A DNA stretch of 33,935 nucleotides from Kitasatospora sp. DSM 101779 (GTDB lineage Bacteria > Actinomycetota > Actinomycetes > Streptomycetales > Streptomycetaceae): assembly GCF_025655475.1 (NCBI RefSeq), contig NZ_JAHTIK010000001.1:2294679-2328613 (forward strand). Reading direction: 5' to 3'. The position numbers and the translations under genes were made by a program. Positions 23,973 through 30,883 of this stretch are shown here, one piece after another (position 1 is the first letter of the stretch; each line of letters opens with the position of its first letter). The notes under the pieces are model-generated. The model saw only the letters and a program-made list of their open reading frames with translations. It was not told the DNA's origin and searched no databases.

Positions 23973-24812
23973 CTAGCGGCGGTCGGCTCGGCGGTAGGCG
24001 TAGGACTCCTGCCAGCCCTGGCGGCGCAGTGCGGCCACCACGGCGGCGCCCGGGTCGGCGGGGAGATCCGGTCCGGTGCGGTGGTGGCAGACGTGGCCGA
24101 CCAGCGGCAGTCCGTGCCGCGCCGCCTCGGCGGCCGCGACGGCCACCAGGGCGGGCTGGGCCGCCGGGATGCGGGCGGGCTCCTCGATCAGGATGTCCAC
24201 CAGGTCGACGAACGGGGTGCCACTGGCGTCGTCGACGGCGTCGGTGACGGCGGTGGCGTGGCCGATCGGGCGGTCGTGGCCGTCGGCCCGGACGAGCCAG
24301 GTCCGCCGGGCGGGCGTGTGCAGGATCTCCTCGACCGCGGCGCGGACGGCCTCCTCGGCGACCGCCGTGCCGAGGTCGGCCTGGGCGCCGGAGACCGCGG
24401 TCGCCAGCCAGCCGCGGACGAGGTCCCGGTGTTCCCCGCGGTCCTCGGTGATCCGGACGGTGGGTGCCGCGGCCCGGGCGGCGGCCAGGGCGGCGGCGTC
24501 CGGGGTGAGGTGGAGGTAGCTGATCAGGGGTTGCAGCCGCGGGTCGGCCGGGGTGCCGGCGGGGATGCGCAGCACGGCGGCGGTGCAGTCGGGGTGACGC
24601 TCGAACAGTTCGGCGAGCAGGCGGCCGGGATCGGCGAGCAGCGCCGGATCGGCGTGTTCGACGAGGCACTGCGCCTCACCGGTGAGCGGGTCGGTGTACG
24701 GCCCGGCGACCACCGGCAGACCGTCGAGGCGGTGCAGCAGGCCGGCGTCCTCCGCGGCCGCCAGATATTCGGGACCGACGGCGAACAGGCCCTGGCCGGA
24801 AGCGGTGTTCAC
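23973..24812 (-). CDS. GNAT-like protein of the peptide locus
   Basis: A 279-aa protein starting at GTG 24812, which overlaps the M16 peptidase stop (GTGA), so translation is coupled. The N-terminal half (GLFAVGPEYLAAAEDAGLLHRL, VVAGPYTDPLTGEAQCLVEH) is unrecognised. The C-terminal half looks like a GNAT fold: TWLVRADGHDRPIGHATAV, FVDLVDILIEE, then ALVAVAAAEAARHGLPLVGHV and VVAALRRQGWQESYAYRR, the usual beta4-alpha3-beta5 order, but without a clear RGxGxG acyl-CoA loop. It might acetylate the peptide, confer self-protection, or have lost catalysis. Assignment by motif order only; coding is certain from codon bias and coupling. Confidence 0.65.
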   Translation of the reverse strand: MNTASGQGLFAVGPEYLAAAEDAGLLHRLDGLPVVAGPYTDPLTGEAQCLVEHADPALLADPGRLLAELFERHPDCTAAVLRIPAGTPADPRLQPLISYLHLTPDAAALAAARAAAPTVRITEDRGEHRDLVRGWLATAVSGAQADLGTAVAEEAVRAAVEEILHTPARRTWLVRADGHDRPIGHATAVTDAVDDASGTPFVDLVDILIEEPARIPAAQPALVAVAAAEAARHGLPLVGHVCHHRTGPDLPADPGAAVVAALRRQGWQESYAYRRADRR

Positions 24813-26029
24813 GCCGCCTCCGGACGGACGACGGCGACCAGGCCCTCGGCCAGCTCCCGCGCCGCGGCGGCGACGTCGGCACCGCTCACCCGGCGCAGGG
24901 CGGCGATCTCCTCGTCCGGGTCGAGGTCCGTCCCGGTGAGGGCGCGGCGTTCGGCGAGGGTGACGGCCCGGTCCAGCGGGGACTCGGCGGTGAGCACCGC
25001 CTCCACCACCGCCTGGTGGACGGCGGCCTCGACCGCCTCCTGCCCGGCCCGGCCGTCCGCGGCCTGCGCGAGCACCTCGCGGAAGGCGTCGAGCACCTTC
25101 GGGGCGTTCCCGGGCTCCGCGCCGGCGAGCATCCGCCAGGCGCCGGTGTCGCGGTAGCTGCGCGACCAGGAGCGGAAGGAGTAGGCGAGGCCCTCCTCGT
25201 TGCGCAGCCGCGCGTACAGCAGGGAGGCGGGGCTGGCGCCGAGCAGGTGCGCGAGGACGGTGGCGGCGTGCCGGCGGGGATCGGTGGCGTGCGGGGCACG
25301 GCCGCCGGCCAGCAGCCAGCAGAACTCCTCGGGCCAGGCGTCGACCTGCCCGGGCCGGACGGGTCCTGGGCGGTCGGGTCCGTCCGGGTCGGGCGGGGCG
25401 ACGGCGGGCAGGTCGCGCAGGCCGCCCGCGTCCAGGGCGGCGGCGACCCGGTCGGCCGGGAGGCCGCCGACCACGGCGACGGCGAGCGGCGCCGTGGCGA
25501 GTGCGCTGCGGTGCGCGGCGCGGAGGTCCTCGGTGCCGATCCGCTCGACGCTCGCGGGCCGGCCGCCGACCGGCGAGGCCAGCGGATGCCCCTCGAACAG
25601 CCGCGCCAGGAAGGCGTCCTGGACGGTGTCGGCGGGGTCGGCAGCGGCGGCGGCCAGCTCCTGCAGGACGACCCGGCGCTCGGCGTCGAGCGCCGCCCCG
25701 GTGAGCTCGGGACGCAGCAGGGCCCGGCAGACCAGCTCGGCGACGCGCTCGGCGTCCTGGTCGAGCACCTGGGCGTGGATCAGCAGGGAGTCGGGCCCGG
25801 TCGCGGCGTTGCAGGTGCCGCCGAGGCGCTCGATGTGCTCGCACAGCGGGACGCCGTCCGCGAGCGGGACGGACATCACCAGGTGTTCCAGGAGGTGGGC
25901 CGTGCCGGCGGCCTCCGCGGGGTCGTGCCGGGCGCCGTGGCCGAGGGCGACGGCGAGGCTGGTGGTGCGCAGGTGCGGCTGGTGCTCGACCAGGACGGGG
26001 ACGCCGCCGGTCCAGGGGGTTTCGATCAC
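24809..26029 (-). CDS. M16-family zinc peptidase
   Basis: A 406-aa two-domain M16 peptidase. The inverted zinc motif HLLEH (H45, E48, H49) is intact, and E124 in DAERRVVLQEL, 75 residues on, supplies the third ligand at the usual distance. The C-terminal domain keeps the substrate-binding NEEGLAYSFRS block. M16 enzymes act as closed chambers degrading or trimming short peptides; relatives process RiPP precursors (PqqF/PqqG for PqqA) or remove leaders. GTG 26029 is used (weak GGGA upstream). It follows the small peptide gene at 26142 across two hairpins, and the next gene overlaps its stop. Predicted role: leader removal or precursor trimming in the cytoplasm. Confidence 0.9.
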   Translation of the reverse strand: MIETPWTGGVPVLVEHQPHLRTTSLAVALGHGARHDPAEAAGTAHLLEHLVMSVPLADGVPLCEHIERLGGTCNAATGPDSLLIHAQVLDQDAERVAELVCRALLRPELTGAALDAERRVVLQELAAAAADPADTVQDAFLARLFEGHPLASPVGGRPASVERIGTEDLRAAHRSALATAPLAVAVVGGLPADRVAAALDAGGLRDLPAVAPPDPDGPDRPGPVRPGQVDAWPEEFCWLLAGGRAPHATDPRRHAATVLAHLLGASPASLLYARLRNEEGLAYSFRSWSRSYRDTGAWRMLAGAEPGNAPKVLDAFREVLAQAADGRAGQEAVEAAVHQAVVEAVLTAESPLDRAVTLAERRALTGTDLDPDEEIAALRRVSGADVAAAARELAEGLVAVVRPEAA

Positions 26030-26052
26030 GGTGCATCCCGTCGTGGGCGGGG

Positions 26053-26073
26053 GGCGCCGCGCACCGCGGCGCC
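26053..26073. other. Compact GC hairpin before the M16 gene
   Basis: GGCGCCGCG (26053-26061) and CGCGGCGCC (26065-26073) form a 9-bp stem with a CAC loop, between the larger attenuator-like hairpin and the M16 start. It may restrict initiation of the peptidase gene. Confidence 0.5.
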
Positions 26074-26090
26074 GCCGGGGGCGGTGCGGG

Positions 26091-26129
26091 CCGGGGTGCC
26101 CGGGCGGCTGTGCGCCCGGGTCACCCCGG
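26091..26129 (-). terminator. Attenuator-like hairpin right after the 22-aa peptide gene
   Basis: On the minus strand, CCGGGGTG plus CCCGGGCG pairs with CGCCCGGG plus CACCCCGG: 16 bp with a single bulged base and a 6-nt loop, starting 12 bases after the TAA of the peptide gene. A partial terminator at this position, between a tiny abundant-product gene and enzyme genes, is the standard RiPP operon layout that keeps precursor mRNA in excess. Confidence 0.75.
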
Positions 26130-26141
26130 CCGGCGACGGCA

Positions 26142-26210
26142 TTACTTGCCGGCGCGAACGTTGACCTTGTCCAGACGCGGACGCAGGCCGACCTTGTGGT
26201 TGCGAACCAT
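26142..26210 (-). CDS. 22-aa basic peptide, candidate RiPP precursor or effector
   Basis: A tiny gene running from ATG 26210 to TAA 26142. The peptide begins MVRNHKVGLRP and ends VNVRAGK. It has seven Lys/Arg and one His against one Asp, with no Cys, Ser or Thr. Evidence that it is real: a near-perfect AGGAGG eight bases before ATG; the rare TAA stop; CGT and GTT codons together with AAG and AAC, a pattern of highly expressed streptomycete genes; a promoter-like AT-rich segment upstream; and an attenuator-like hairpin just after the stop. Its size recalls PqqA (about 23 aa), also handled by M16 peptidases, but it lacks the E-x3-Y motif. It might be the YcaO/TfuA substrate, a helper or a basic antimicrobial peptide. 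No homology known to me. Confidence 0.7.
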   Translation of the reverse strand: MVRNHKVGLRPRLDKVNVRAGK

Positions 26211-26297
26211 GGTGTTTTCCTCCTCTCCCACATGAGGCAGTCGTCGGGTCATCGCACGGATCTCCCGTCCGCCGCGCTTTCTCGGCGGCGGCGAGAG

Positions 26298-26341
26298 AAC
26301 ATAACCATGACCATCACTCAGGAGTCAATAAACTCAGTCAA
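26298..26341 (-). promoter_or_regulatory. AT-rich promoter/operator of the 22-aa peptide gene
   Basis: On the minus strand two TTGACT boxes (26341-26336 and 26328-26323) stand 13 bp apart, as TTGACTGAGT and TTGACTCCTGAGT. From the second, TATGTT (26303-26298) follows after 19 bp as a -10. A start near 26290 would leave an 80-nt leader. The repeated boxes look like regulator sites as well as -35 elements. Confidence 0.5.
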
Positions 26342-26361
26342 GGCGATGGCCGCGGGGCGCC

Positions 26362-26505
26362 CTACCAGGGCGTGATGACACCCTCGAGGATGGAGTCCTT
26401 CACGGCAGCCAGCTGCTCGAAACACTCCTGAGCTGCGCTTTCGTCCACCTCGACCGATCCGTCGGCAGCCTCGACCGACCCGGATCCCTGCACGTCCACT
26501 GTCAT
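26362..26505 (-). CDS. 47-aa acidic peptide, candidate RiPP precursor
   Basis: From ATG 26505 with AAGGAGG just upstream, to TAG 26362. The peptide begins MTVDVQGSGSVEAADGSVEV, continues with a helical-looking acidic stretch (DESAAQECFEQLAAVKDS) and ends ILEGVITPW. It has many Asp/Glu, two Lys/Arg at most, and a single Cys. An acidic leader-like N terminus followed by a short hydrophobic C terminus is the usual shape of a RiPP precursor, so ILEGVITPW is a reasonable core, with Gly, Val, Ile or Thr amides as thioamidation candidates. It is the first gene of the left arm, divergent from the CHAT-like/YcaO/TfuA genes. No family recognised. The core boundary is inference. Confidence 0.75.
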   Translation of the reverse strand: MTVDVQGSGSVEAADGSVEVDESAAQECFEQLAAVKDSILEGVITPW

Positions 26506-26579
26506 GACCCTCCTTGCGCAAGCCCTCACGATCACCGGAGGGCACGGTCGGCACACTCGATGGAGCGCACCCTTGAACC

Positions 26580-26633
26580 GATACTGACAGAACAACATGA
26601 CTGTGATAGTCAATTTGACTGTGACTGTGTCAA
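26580..26633. promoter_or_regulatory. Divergent AT-rich control region between the two arms
   Basis: On the minus strand TTGACA (26633-26628) and TATCAC (26608-26603), 19 bp apart, could drive the 47-aa peptide gene. On the plus strand GATACT (26580-26585) could be a -10 giving a nearly leaderless transcript at ATG 26597. The region holds the palindrome AGTCAATTTGACT (26608-26620) and TGACTGTGA repeats at 26598 and 26616, sharing the TTGACT/AGTCAA word with the segment at 26298-26341. Confidence 0.5.
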
Positions 26634-28378
26634 TATCAACGGGGCCGACCGCCTCGGGGCTCGTCCTCGGCCACGCCGGGGCCGCCGGGGCCGCCCGCGC
26701 GCACGCGGCCGCGCTCGGCCGCCCCTTCCGGCCGACCGCCTCCCGGCAGGAACTCGTCGAGGCCGTCGCGGCCGCCGCCGGCACGCCGGCCTTCGTGCTG
26801 GCGCCGGAGGCCGAGCTCGACCTCGGCCTCACCGGCGAACTCGCCGAGACCGGACGCGCCCACGCCGTCCGCCTGGGCGTCCTGCCGCTGCCGCCCGACC
26901 CCGCGGCCGCCGCCCGCCTGCTCGACCGGTCCGCACGGGCCGCCGGGGCCGGGCCGCGGCATCCCCACCGCACCCTGCACTACTGCGACTTCCGCCGCGA
27001 GCCCGTCCCCGGCCCGCGGCACTCCTACGGCTCCGACTCCTCGGACGAATTCATCGCCCGGCTCGTCGAGGGCGCCGAGGCCGTCGTCCTGCACGGCCAC
27101 GGCAACGGCGCGGACTTCCGGGTCGGCCGGCACGTGCTCTGCCTGCAGGCCGACCTGCTCCGCCCAGCACCCGGCCACCCCGGCGAGCAGTACCTGCCCT
27201 GCCAGGGCGGCGGCCCCTGCCGGCTGGAGCACAAGACCGGCTTCCGCGCGTTCCACGGCGCCGGCGCCGTCCGCAGCAGGCTGCTGGTGCTGCTCTCCTG
27301 CTCCGCGTGGCAGCCCTCCGGCGGACTGCTGGGCCCGCGCTTCCAGCTCGCCCGGCGGTTGCTGGACGGCCCGCACCTGGCCGGCTTCGTCGCCTCCACC
27401 CGGATCAACCACGGCACGCCGCAACTGGGTGCCGCCGTGGAGCGACTGCTCGACACCGGCGCCCCGCTCGGAGAGGTCGCACTGCGGATCAACCTGCTCG
27501 CCGGCGAGGGCCTCGCCTCGTACGTCTGCGTGGGCGACCCGGAGCTCCGCATCCCGGCGGGCGCCGCCACCACGAAGGCTCCCGCGGCCGGCACCCGAAC
27601 CGCGGCGCGCGGCACCGCCCGCCCGGCCCCCGTCCCGGCCGCGCCCTCGGTCGCAGTCGCGGTCGCGGACACACCGGGGCCGGACGACCCGCGTGCCGCC
27701 CGGCGGCTGGTGCAGTCCCGGATCGTCCGCCGCGCCGTGGCCGCGGGCGACCGCCCGGCGGCCGACCTCGCCCTCGCCGACCGCCTCGCCGACGCCGCCC
27801 TCCAGTCCGCCCCGGACGGCGAACTCGACCACCTGCTCTGCAAGTTCCTCGGCGCCACGCTCGCCCGCCGCGGCCCCGACGTGCACGACTACCTCAGCGG
27901 CTCGGTCGGCTACAGCCCCGAGGAGCCCACCGGTCTGCGGCACCACTGCGGCCACCGCCTGCTGCGGCTGCGGATCGTGCCGCGCGATCTGCCGGCCGGC
28001 GCCCTGGCCCTGTACGTCTGCGAGCGCTGCGGCTCCGCACACACCCTGCCGCCCGGCGGCGAGCCGCCGCGCGCCGTCCTCGGCCCGGACACGCTCACCC
28101 TGCACCTGCCCCGACCGCTCACCGCCGGCGGCCGGTACACCGCGGCCCGGCAGCCGATCGGCGGCCACCCCGAACCCGCCCTGCCGGTCGCCGAACTGGC
28201 CGCCGGAGCCCGGGAGGTCACCGTGCCGCTGCCGCGGGACGGCGCCCCCGGGCTGCGCCGGATCGCCGTCGCGCTGGTCGCCGACGGCGAGTTCTCCGTC
28301 CACCAACTCCCGCTCACCGAAGACCGATCCACCCGCACCGCACCACGAAAGGCAGGCCGGCCGTGCTGGACGCCCTGA
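26597..28378 (+). CDS. Caspase-fold (clan CD, CHAT/C25-like) protease candidate with zinc-ribbon-like tail
   Basis: A protein of up to 593 aa, first in the right arm. Residues 160-170 (EAVVLHGHGNG) and 229-238 (LLVLLSCSAW) sit at the ends of two beta-strands as the catalytic His and Cys do in caspase-fold peptidases; GDPELRIP (313-320) matches the end of CHAT/gingipain-type domains. So H166 or H168 with C235 form a plausible dyad. After an Ala/Pro/Thr linker (about 320-365) a second region holds HHCGH (449-453) and CERCG (475-479), a likely zinc ribbon. The first 14 codons are AT-rich and no ribosome site precedes ATG 26597, so the start is uncertain (GTG 26603, 26621 or 26627 possible). The end overlaps ycaO by 16 bases. 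Predicted role: precursor cleavage. Confidence 0.7.
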   Translation: MTVIVNLTVTVSISTGPTASGLVLGHAGAAGAARAHAAALGRPFRPTASRQELVEAVAAAAGTPAFVLAPEAELDLGLTGELAETGRAHAVRLGVLPLPPDPAAAARLLDRSARAAGAGPRHPHRTLHYCDFRREPVPGPRHSYGSDSSDEFIARLVEGAEAVVLHGHGNGADFRVGRHVLCLQADLLRPAPGHPGEQYLPCQGGGPCRLEHKTGFRAFHGAGAVRSRLLVLLSCSAWQPSGGLLGPRFQLARRLLDGPHLAGFVASTRINHGTPQLGAAVERLLDTGAPLGEVALRINLLAGEGLASYVCVGDPELRIPAGAATTKAPAAGTRTAARGTARPAPVPAAPSVAVAVADTPGPDDPRAARRLVQSRIVRRAVAAGDRPAADLALADRLADAALQSAPDGELDHLLCKFLGATLARRGPDVHDYLSGSVGYSPEEPTGLRHHCGHRLLRLRIVPRDLPAGALALYVCERCGSAHTLPPGGEPPRAVLGPDTLTLHLPRPLTAGGRYTAARQPIGGHPEPALPVAELAAGAREVTVPLPRDGAPGLRRIAVALVADGEFSVHQLPLTEDRSTRTAPRKAGRPCWTP

Positions 28379-29661
28379 CGACCCGCTGGGACAAGGACCA
28401 CCGAGACGGCACCCACCGCTCCCGGGCCCCCGCGGACACCCTCGCCGACTACGGCGGACGGATGGCCCGGATGGGCATCACCCGGCTGGCCAACATGACC
28501 GGCCTGGACTGGCTCGGCATCCCGGTCTACAACGCCATCCGGCCCAACTCCCGCTCACTGTCCGTCTCCCAGGGCAAGGGCGCGACGCACGACGCCGCCC
28601 GGGTGTCCGCCCTGATGGAGTCGATCGAGTACTGGCACGCCGAGTTCTTCGAGGGCGCGCTGCGCCACGAGTCGTACCGCGAACTCGCCCGCCACAAGTC
28701 CGTCCTGGACATCGCGCGGCTGCCGCTGCGCGGCGGCCTCGACACCGTCGGCGAGGGCTCCCGGGAGACCCCGGCCCGCGCCGAACTCCGCACCGATCTG
28801 CCGATGCTGTGGACGGAGGGCTTCGACCTGCTCGCCGCGGCACCGCTGTGGCTGCCGTACGACAACGTCCGGCTGAACAAGGTGGGCATCGACTACGCGG
28901 CGACCACGTTCCGGGTCAGCTCCAACGGCCTGGCCTCCGGCAACAACCTGGTCGAGGCCGTCATCCACGGCATCTGCGAACTCGTCGAACGCGATGCGCT
29001 CACCATGTGGTGGCAGGGCGTCCGCACGGCCGCCGACATCGCACGGACCAAGCTCGACCTCGGCTCGGTCACCGACCCGGTCTGCCGCGGGCTGCTGGAC
29101 GCGTTCGAGGAGGGCGGCATCGAGGTGGCCGTCTGGGACGTCACCTGCGACACCGGCATCCCCACCTACCAGTGCTGCGTGGTGGAGCGCGCCGACCGCG
29201 TCGCCTGGCGGTCCTTCGGCGCCTGCTGGGGCTACGGCACCCACACCTCCCCCCAGGTCGCCCTCTCCCGCGCGCTGACCGAGGCCGCGCAGAGCCGGAT
29301 CACCGTCATCGCGGCCAGCCGGGACGAGAACTTCCGCACCATGTACAAGGCGCAGAACGACGCGCGGACCCTCGCCCGCACCCGCGAGGTGTTCTTCGCG
29401 GCCCCCGGCACCCTGCCCTTCGACACCGGCCGCGGCATCGACCACCCCACCCTCAACGAGGACCTGCGCGCCGTGCTCGACCGGCTCGCCGCGGCCGGCA
29501 TCGAGAACGTCGTCGCCGTCGACCTCACCAAGCCGGAGATCGGCATCCCCACCGCGAAGGTCGTCGTCCCCGACCTCGAGTTCTACTCCCTGTTCATCGG
29601 CTACACGCCGGGCCGCCGGGCCCGGCGGCGGCTGCTCGGAGCCCAGGAGGCCACCCGGTGA
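28363..29661 (+). CDS. YcaO-domain peptide backbone-modifying enzyme
   Basis: A 432-aa YcaO. ATP/Mg-binding motifs are in place: SALMESIEYWHAEFF (E86, E89), NNLVEAVIHGICELVERDA (E206, E209) and the late HTSPQVALSRALTEAAQSR block (E307, Q310, R312). The C terminus (YTPGRRARRRLLG) lacks the PxPxP tail of azoline-forming cyclodehydratases, as in TfuA-dependent YcaOs. These enzymes activate an amide oxygen with ATP; with TfuA they install thioamides (McrA thioglycine in methanogens, thiovarsolin-type and some thiopeptide pathways). GTG 28363 lies within the end of the preceding gene and the stop overlaps tfuA by four bases, so all three are coupled. No separate partner-protein gene of the azoline type is present. 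Confidence 0.92.
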   Translation: MLDALTTRWDKDHRDGTHRSRAPADTLADYGGRMARMGITRLANMTGLDWLGIPVYNAIRPNSRSLSVSQGKGATHDAARVSALMESIEYWHAEFFEGALRHESYRELARHKSVLDIARLPLRGGLDTVGEGSRETPARAELRTDLPMLWTEGFDLLAAAPLWLPYDNVRLNKVGIDYAATTFRVSSNGLASGNNLVEAVIHGICELVERDALTMWWQGVRTAADIARTKLDLGSVTDPVCRGLLDAFEEGGIEVAVWDVTCDTGIPTYQCCVVERADRVAWRSFGACWGYGTHTSPQVALSRALTEAAQSRITVIAASRDENFRTMYKAQNDARTLARTREVFFAAPGTLPFDTGRGIDHPTLNEDLRAVLDRLAAAGIENVVAVDLTKPEIGIPTAKVVVPDLEFYSLFIGYTPGRRARRRLLGAQEATR

Positions 29662-30815
29662 CCGTCCACGTCTTCCTCGGCCCCAGCCTGCCCGTGGAGC
29701 AGGCCCGCGCCGTCCTCGACGCGCACTACCACCCGCCGGTCAGCTGCGGCGACGTCACCGAGCTGGTGCTCGACCGGGAGCAGCCGAAGGCGATCGTCCT
29801 GGTGGACGGCCTCTTCGAGCAGGTGCCGACGGTCTGGCACAAGGAGATCCTCTTCGCCCTGGAGCGGGGCGTACGGGTCTTCGGCGCCGCCAGCATGGGC
29901 GCCCTGCGCGCCGCCGAGCTCGCCGCCTTCGGGATGGAGGGCGTCGGCGGCATCTATGAACGCTTCGCCTCCGGCGAGTACCAGGACGACGACGAGGTCA
30001 CCATCGTGCACGCCCCGGCCGAGGACGGGTACCTGCCGCTCTCCGAGGCGATGGCCAACCTCCGCCACGGCCTGGCGGCCGCGCTGGCCGACGGCGTGGT
30101 CAGCGCCGCGACCCACGACCTGATGGTGGACGCCGCCAAGCGGCGCTTCTACCCCGACCGCTCCTGGGGCCGGCTGTACGCCGACGCGAAGGCGCTCGGC
30201 GTACCAGAGGAGGAGACGGCGGCGCTGCGCGCCCACGTCCGGCAGCACCGGCCGGACGCCAAGCGCGCGGACGCACTCGCCGTGCTGCGGCACGTCGCCG
30301 GCCTGCTCGACGCGGGCCTGGAGCCGCCGGTCGTCGACTTCGCGCTGGAACCCACCTACTACTGGGAGAAGCTGCTCACGGTCGTCCGGCAGCAGCGCGC
30401 CGAACGCGAGCTGCACGAGCGGCTCGGCGCCGAGCCCTCGGAGGTCTACCGGCACCTCGCGGAGCAGCGGCCGGACGTGCTGCGGGCCGCGCTCTGCGAC
30501 GTGCTCGCCGGACAGGAGTCCGCCCGGCTCGGCCTGCTCGTCCCCGAGGAGCGGACCGCCCACCACCGGACGGTGCTCGACGGCACCGCCGTGCCGGAGG
30601 CCCTGCGCCACGGCCTCGCCGTCCGCGAGGCCACCGCCGAGGCACTGACCGGACGGCTGCGCGCCTCGCTCGCCGGACCGGTGCTCGCGCGCCTCGAACA
30701 GGACCGCCTCACCGGGCCGGTGGCCGCCGAACTCGCGGCCCCGGACGCCACGGTCGCCACGGGGGCCGACACCTCGGCGCAGCGTGTGCCGCTGCCCGCA
30801 GGCCGCCGCGAGTGA
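29658..30815 (+). CDS. tfuA: TfuA protein, YcaO partner for thioamidation
   Basis: A 385-aa protein. Residues 1-125 are the TfuA domain: VHVFLGPSLP, AIVLVDGLFEQVPTVWHKEI, FALERGVRVFGAASMGALRA, then GMEGVGGIYERFASGEYQDD and DEVTIVHAP, all strongly conserved. The remaining 260 residues are helical and variable, longer than in the shortest TfuA proteins. TfuA, named from trifolitoxin production, is thought to help YcaO deliver sulphide to the activated amide and so form thioamides. GGAGG sits seven bases before GTG 29658, which overlaps the YcaO stop. It ends the right arm at a strong terminator. This gene is the main reason to predict a thioamide product. Confidence 0.92.
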   Translation: MTVHVFLGPSLPVEQARAVLDAHYHPPVSCGDVTELVLDREQPKAIVLVDGLFEQVPTVWHKEILFALERGVRVFGAASMGALRAAELAAFGMEGVGGIYERFASGEYQDDDEVTIVHAPAEDGYLPLSEAMANLRHGLAAALADGVVSAATHDLMVDAAKRRFYPDRSWGRLYADAKALGVPEEETAALRAHVRQHRPDAKRADALAVLRHVAGLLDAGLEPPVVDFALEPTYYWEKLLTVVRQQRAERELHERLGAEPSEVYRHLAEQRPDVLRAALCDVLAGQESARLGLLVPEERTAHHRTVLDGTAVPEALRHGLAVREATAEALTGRLRASLAGPVLARLEQDRLTGPVAAELAAPDATVATGADTSAQRVPLPAGRRE

Positions 30816-30831
30816 CCTGCCCCGGCAACGG

Positions 30832-30867
30832 GACTGCCCCCGGCACCGTGCGGTGCCGGGGGCAGTC
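30832..30867. terminator. Bidirectional terminator between tfuA and proS
   Basis: GACTGCCCCCGGCAC (30832-30846) pairs perfectly with GTGCCGGGGGCAGTC (30853-30867) around a 6-nt loop, in the 68-bp gap between the convergent tfuA and prolyl-tRNA synthetase genes. Confidence 0.85.
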
Positions 30868-30883
30868 GGGTACTGCGGCAGGG

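Noticed and set aside
26307..26375. Plus-strand 22-codon frame starting MTITQESINS in the AT-rich island
   Set aside because: Weak ribosome site, overlap with the end of the 47-aa gene on the other strand and with promoter-like repeats. It probably reflects AT-rich regulatory DNA, though conservation data could change this.
26318..26554. Minus-strand 78-codon frame rich in Arg/Gly overlapping the 47-aa peptide gene
   Set aside because: It is an alternate frame of the better supported 47-aa gene, without ribosome site or coding bias.
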